Source of the DNA: Apostichopus japonicus
Taxonomy: Eukaryota; Echinodermata; Holothuroidea; Aspidochirotida; Stichopodidae
Length of the DNA stretch: 64,000 nucleotides
Reading direction: 5' to 3'
Assembly (NCBI RefSeq): GCF_037975245.1
Contig: NC_092576.1
Span: 40,242,111 to 40,306,110 of the forward strand
Part shown: positions 62,873 to 64,000 of the stretch, one piece after another
Numbering within the stretch: position 1 is the first letter of the stretch
Layout: the number at the start of each line of letters is the position of its first letter
Notes under the pieces: generated by a model
The model's database searches: none
What the model was told of the DNA's origin: nothing
What the model saw: the letters and a program-made list of their open reading frames with translations, nothing else
Translations under genes and position numbers: made by a program

Positions 62873-63165
62873 AGTGCCGTAGCTAGGGGTCAATGGGCAC
62901 GTGCCCTGGGCGCCGGCTTTGGGAGCGCTGAAATGGGAGAATGAGAGTAAAACATAAGCACTTTAAGTAAAACATGACGAAATTGATGCATGTCGTCAGG
63001 CATGAATATTTTCCAGTTACTAATAAGAATTTGAATGTAGTTGTTTTTATTGACAAATTTATAGATTGTGTTTTCTTTTCAGTCCATTTCGACCGTTTTC
63101 TCTCCTTTTTTATTCTGTTCTGTTATGGCTACATGTCACAGAAACTTCTGGTATTATAGTATGCA
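62873..63165. mobile_element. Truncated copy of the 6532-7068 MITE family
   Basis: Starts CAGTGCCGTAGCTAGGGG and shares GGGCGCCGG, AAATTGATG, TTCCAGTTACTAATAAGAAT and CATTTCGACCGTTTTCTC with 6532-6830. The right inverted end is not present, so it is truncated. Confidence 0.75.
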
Positions 63166-63579
63166 GTTCTAAGGTGGAAATACATACCACGACGTCGAGC
63201 GAGACTGCTTTGGCACTCCATAGTAATTTACGCGATGAAGCAGACAACATTAACTTTGACCATGGGCGCATATCCTGGTGTGGATAGCGAGACGCGTCCT
63301 CACCAACTTTTTCAGTGATGGGGACATGTGATACCGTGTCCCCTCCAAGTTGTCTTGACCAAACGCTGCATTTCAAATTCCCTTGTACTGAACTTTTGCA
63401 CAGTTTGATCCAGCATTGTGCAAATGACATGCAGCAGGTCTCATTTTATTATATTTGCACATATGTTAAATATTGGACTGAATAATAGACAACTTTCCCA
63501 AGAAAAGAACAAAAACAAGAAAATGGTGTCTATTTTATATAATAAAAAAAAAAAAAACAATCTTATTATCCCCCGTAGG

Positions 63580-63960
63580 ACCTCGCGAGGTCGGCCAGGG
63601 GTTGAACTAATTTTGGTTTGATTGGACGGAAATCCCATTTGCTGCAGTCTATAATTGTTTTCTGGGAGAGGACCCCAGACCAATCGTAAAAAAAATTCTA
63701 CTTGGATTATTTGTCCCCAGATTTTTTTTCTTCAAATACCCATGTTTTTTGCAAACTAAATTTCTAAGCTATGAGATCTAAAATTTAAGGAGGTTTGGGA
63801 GCATCATTGGGTCTGGGAAGTGTTATTTCCGGCGATCTGGGAGGTATATTTGCCAAAATAATTTTTGTACTCTACGTGTGAACCCATGGTCGCGCTCGGC
63901 TTATATAGTATCAAAGAACAAACACGCGTCTCCAATATTATCCAAGACCGATCTGCACCT
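63580..63960. mobile_element. Fragment related to the 30507-31054 MITE
   Basis: GGGAAGTGTTATTTCC, GATCTGGGAGGT and AACCCATGGT follow in the same order and spacing as at 30878-30955. Ends are not seen in the window. Confidence 0.5.
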
Positions 63961-64000
63961 ATGGGTCTTTGATCATGTTATGAACTTATTTGCTGCTTCA

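Overview
The window is animal nuclear DNA: AT-rich, split into short exons with GT..AG introns, and dense in (TA)n tracts, MITE-like elements and retrotransposon fragments. The gene content (immunoglobulin-domain exons joined to an NLR-type NACHT exon, plus Penelope-like and non-LTR remnants) suggests a marine invertebrate deuterostome, most likely an echinoderm such as a sea cucumber. That is an inference; nothing in the window names the species.

Two related immune-type genes lie head to head about 41 kb apart. Gene A (minus strand, 5918 down to 535, running off or ending near the left edge) has a signal peptide plus V-type Ig exon followed by four Ig exons. Two of these are a recent tandem duplication, and the last is out of phase with the exon before it. 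Gene B (plus strand, 46959 to 59817, with an alternative 3' end to about 62349) can be read through twelve or so exons with matching splice phases: signal peptide, four Ig domains, a transmembrane segment, a basic juxtamembrane stretch, a complete NACHT ATPase with NLR-type winged-helix motif, and short C-terminal exons. A receptor with outside Ig domains and an inside NACHT module is not the standard NLR layout, and it is the main result here.

Between the genes (about 6-46 kb) is a repeat landscape. It holds a hAT-like MITE with target-site duplication (6.5 kb), a tandem duplication with a possible tail exon (8.8-9.75 kb), an inverted-repeat MITE (11 kb), paralogous blocks (13.3-16.3 kb against 18.5-19.8 and 40.3-41.3 kb), a non-LTR reverse transcriptase remnant (17.6-18.4 kb) and a Penelope-like remnant (20.0-20.4 kb).

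From about 20.52 to 40.14 kb lies what looks like one 19.6-kb element, sitting in a (TA)n tract. Its ends are inverted, begin CAC, and carry inverted pairs of a 13-bp subterminal motif, so it is CACTA-like by structure. It contains eroded multi-exon coding pieces on both strands and many nested elements. Among these, two copies of a MITE flank a 1.7-kb segment with crossed target duplications, a signature of integration of a circular DNA.

The region 41.3-46.9 kb holds (TA)n tracts, a tRNA-like Pol III unit and palindromic repeats. The first intron of gene B carries a degenerate tandem repeat, and 59.8-64 kb is mostly intergenic with further MITE fragments.
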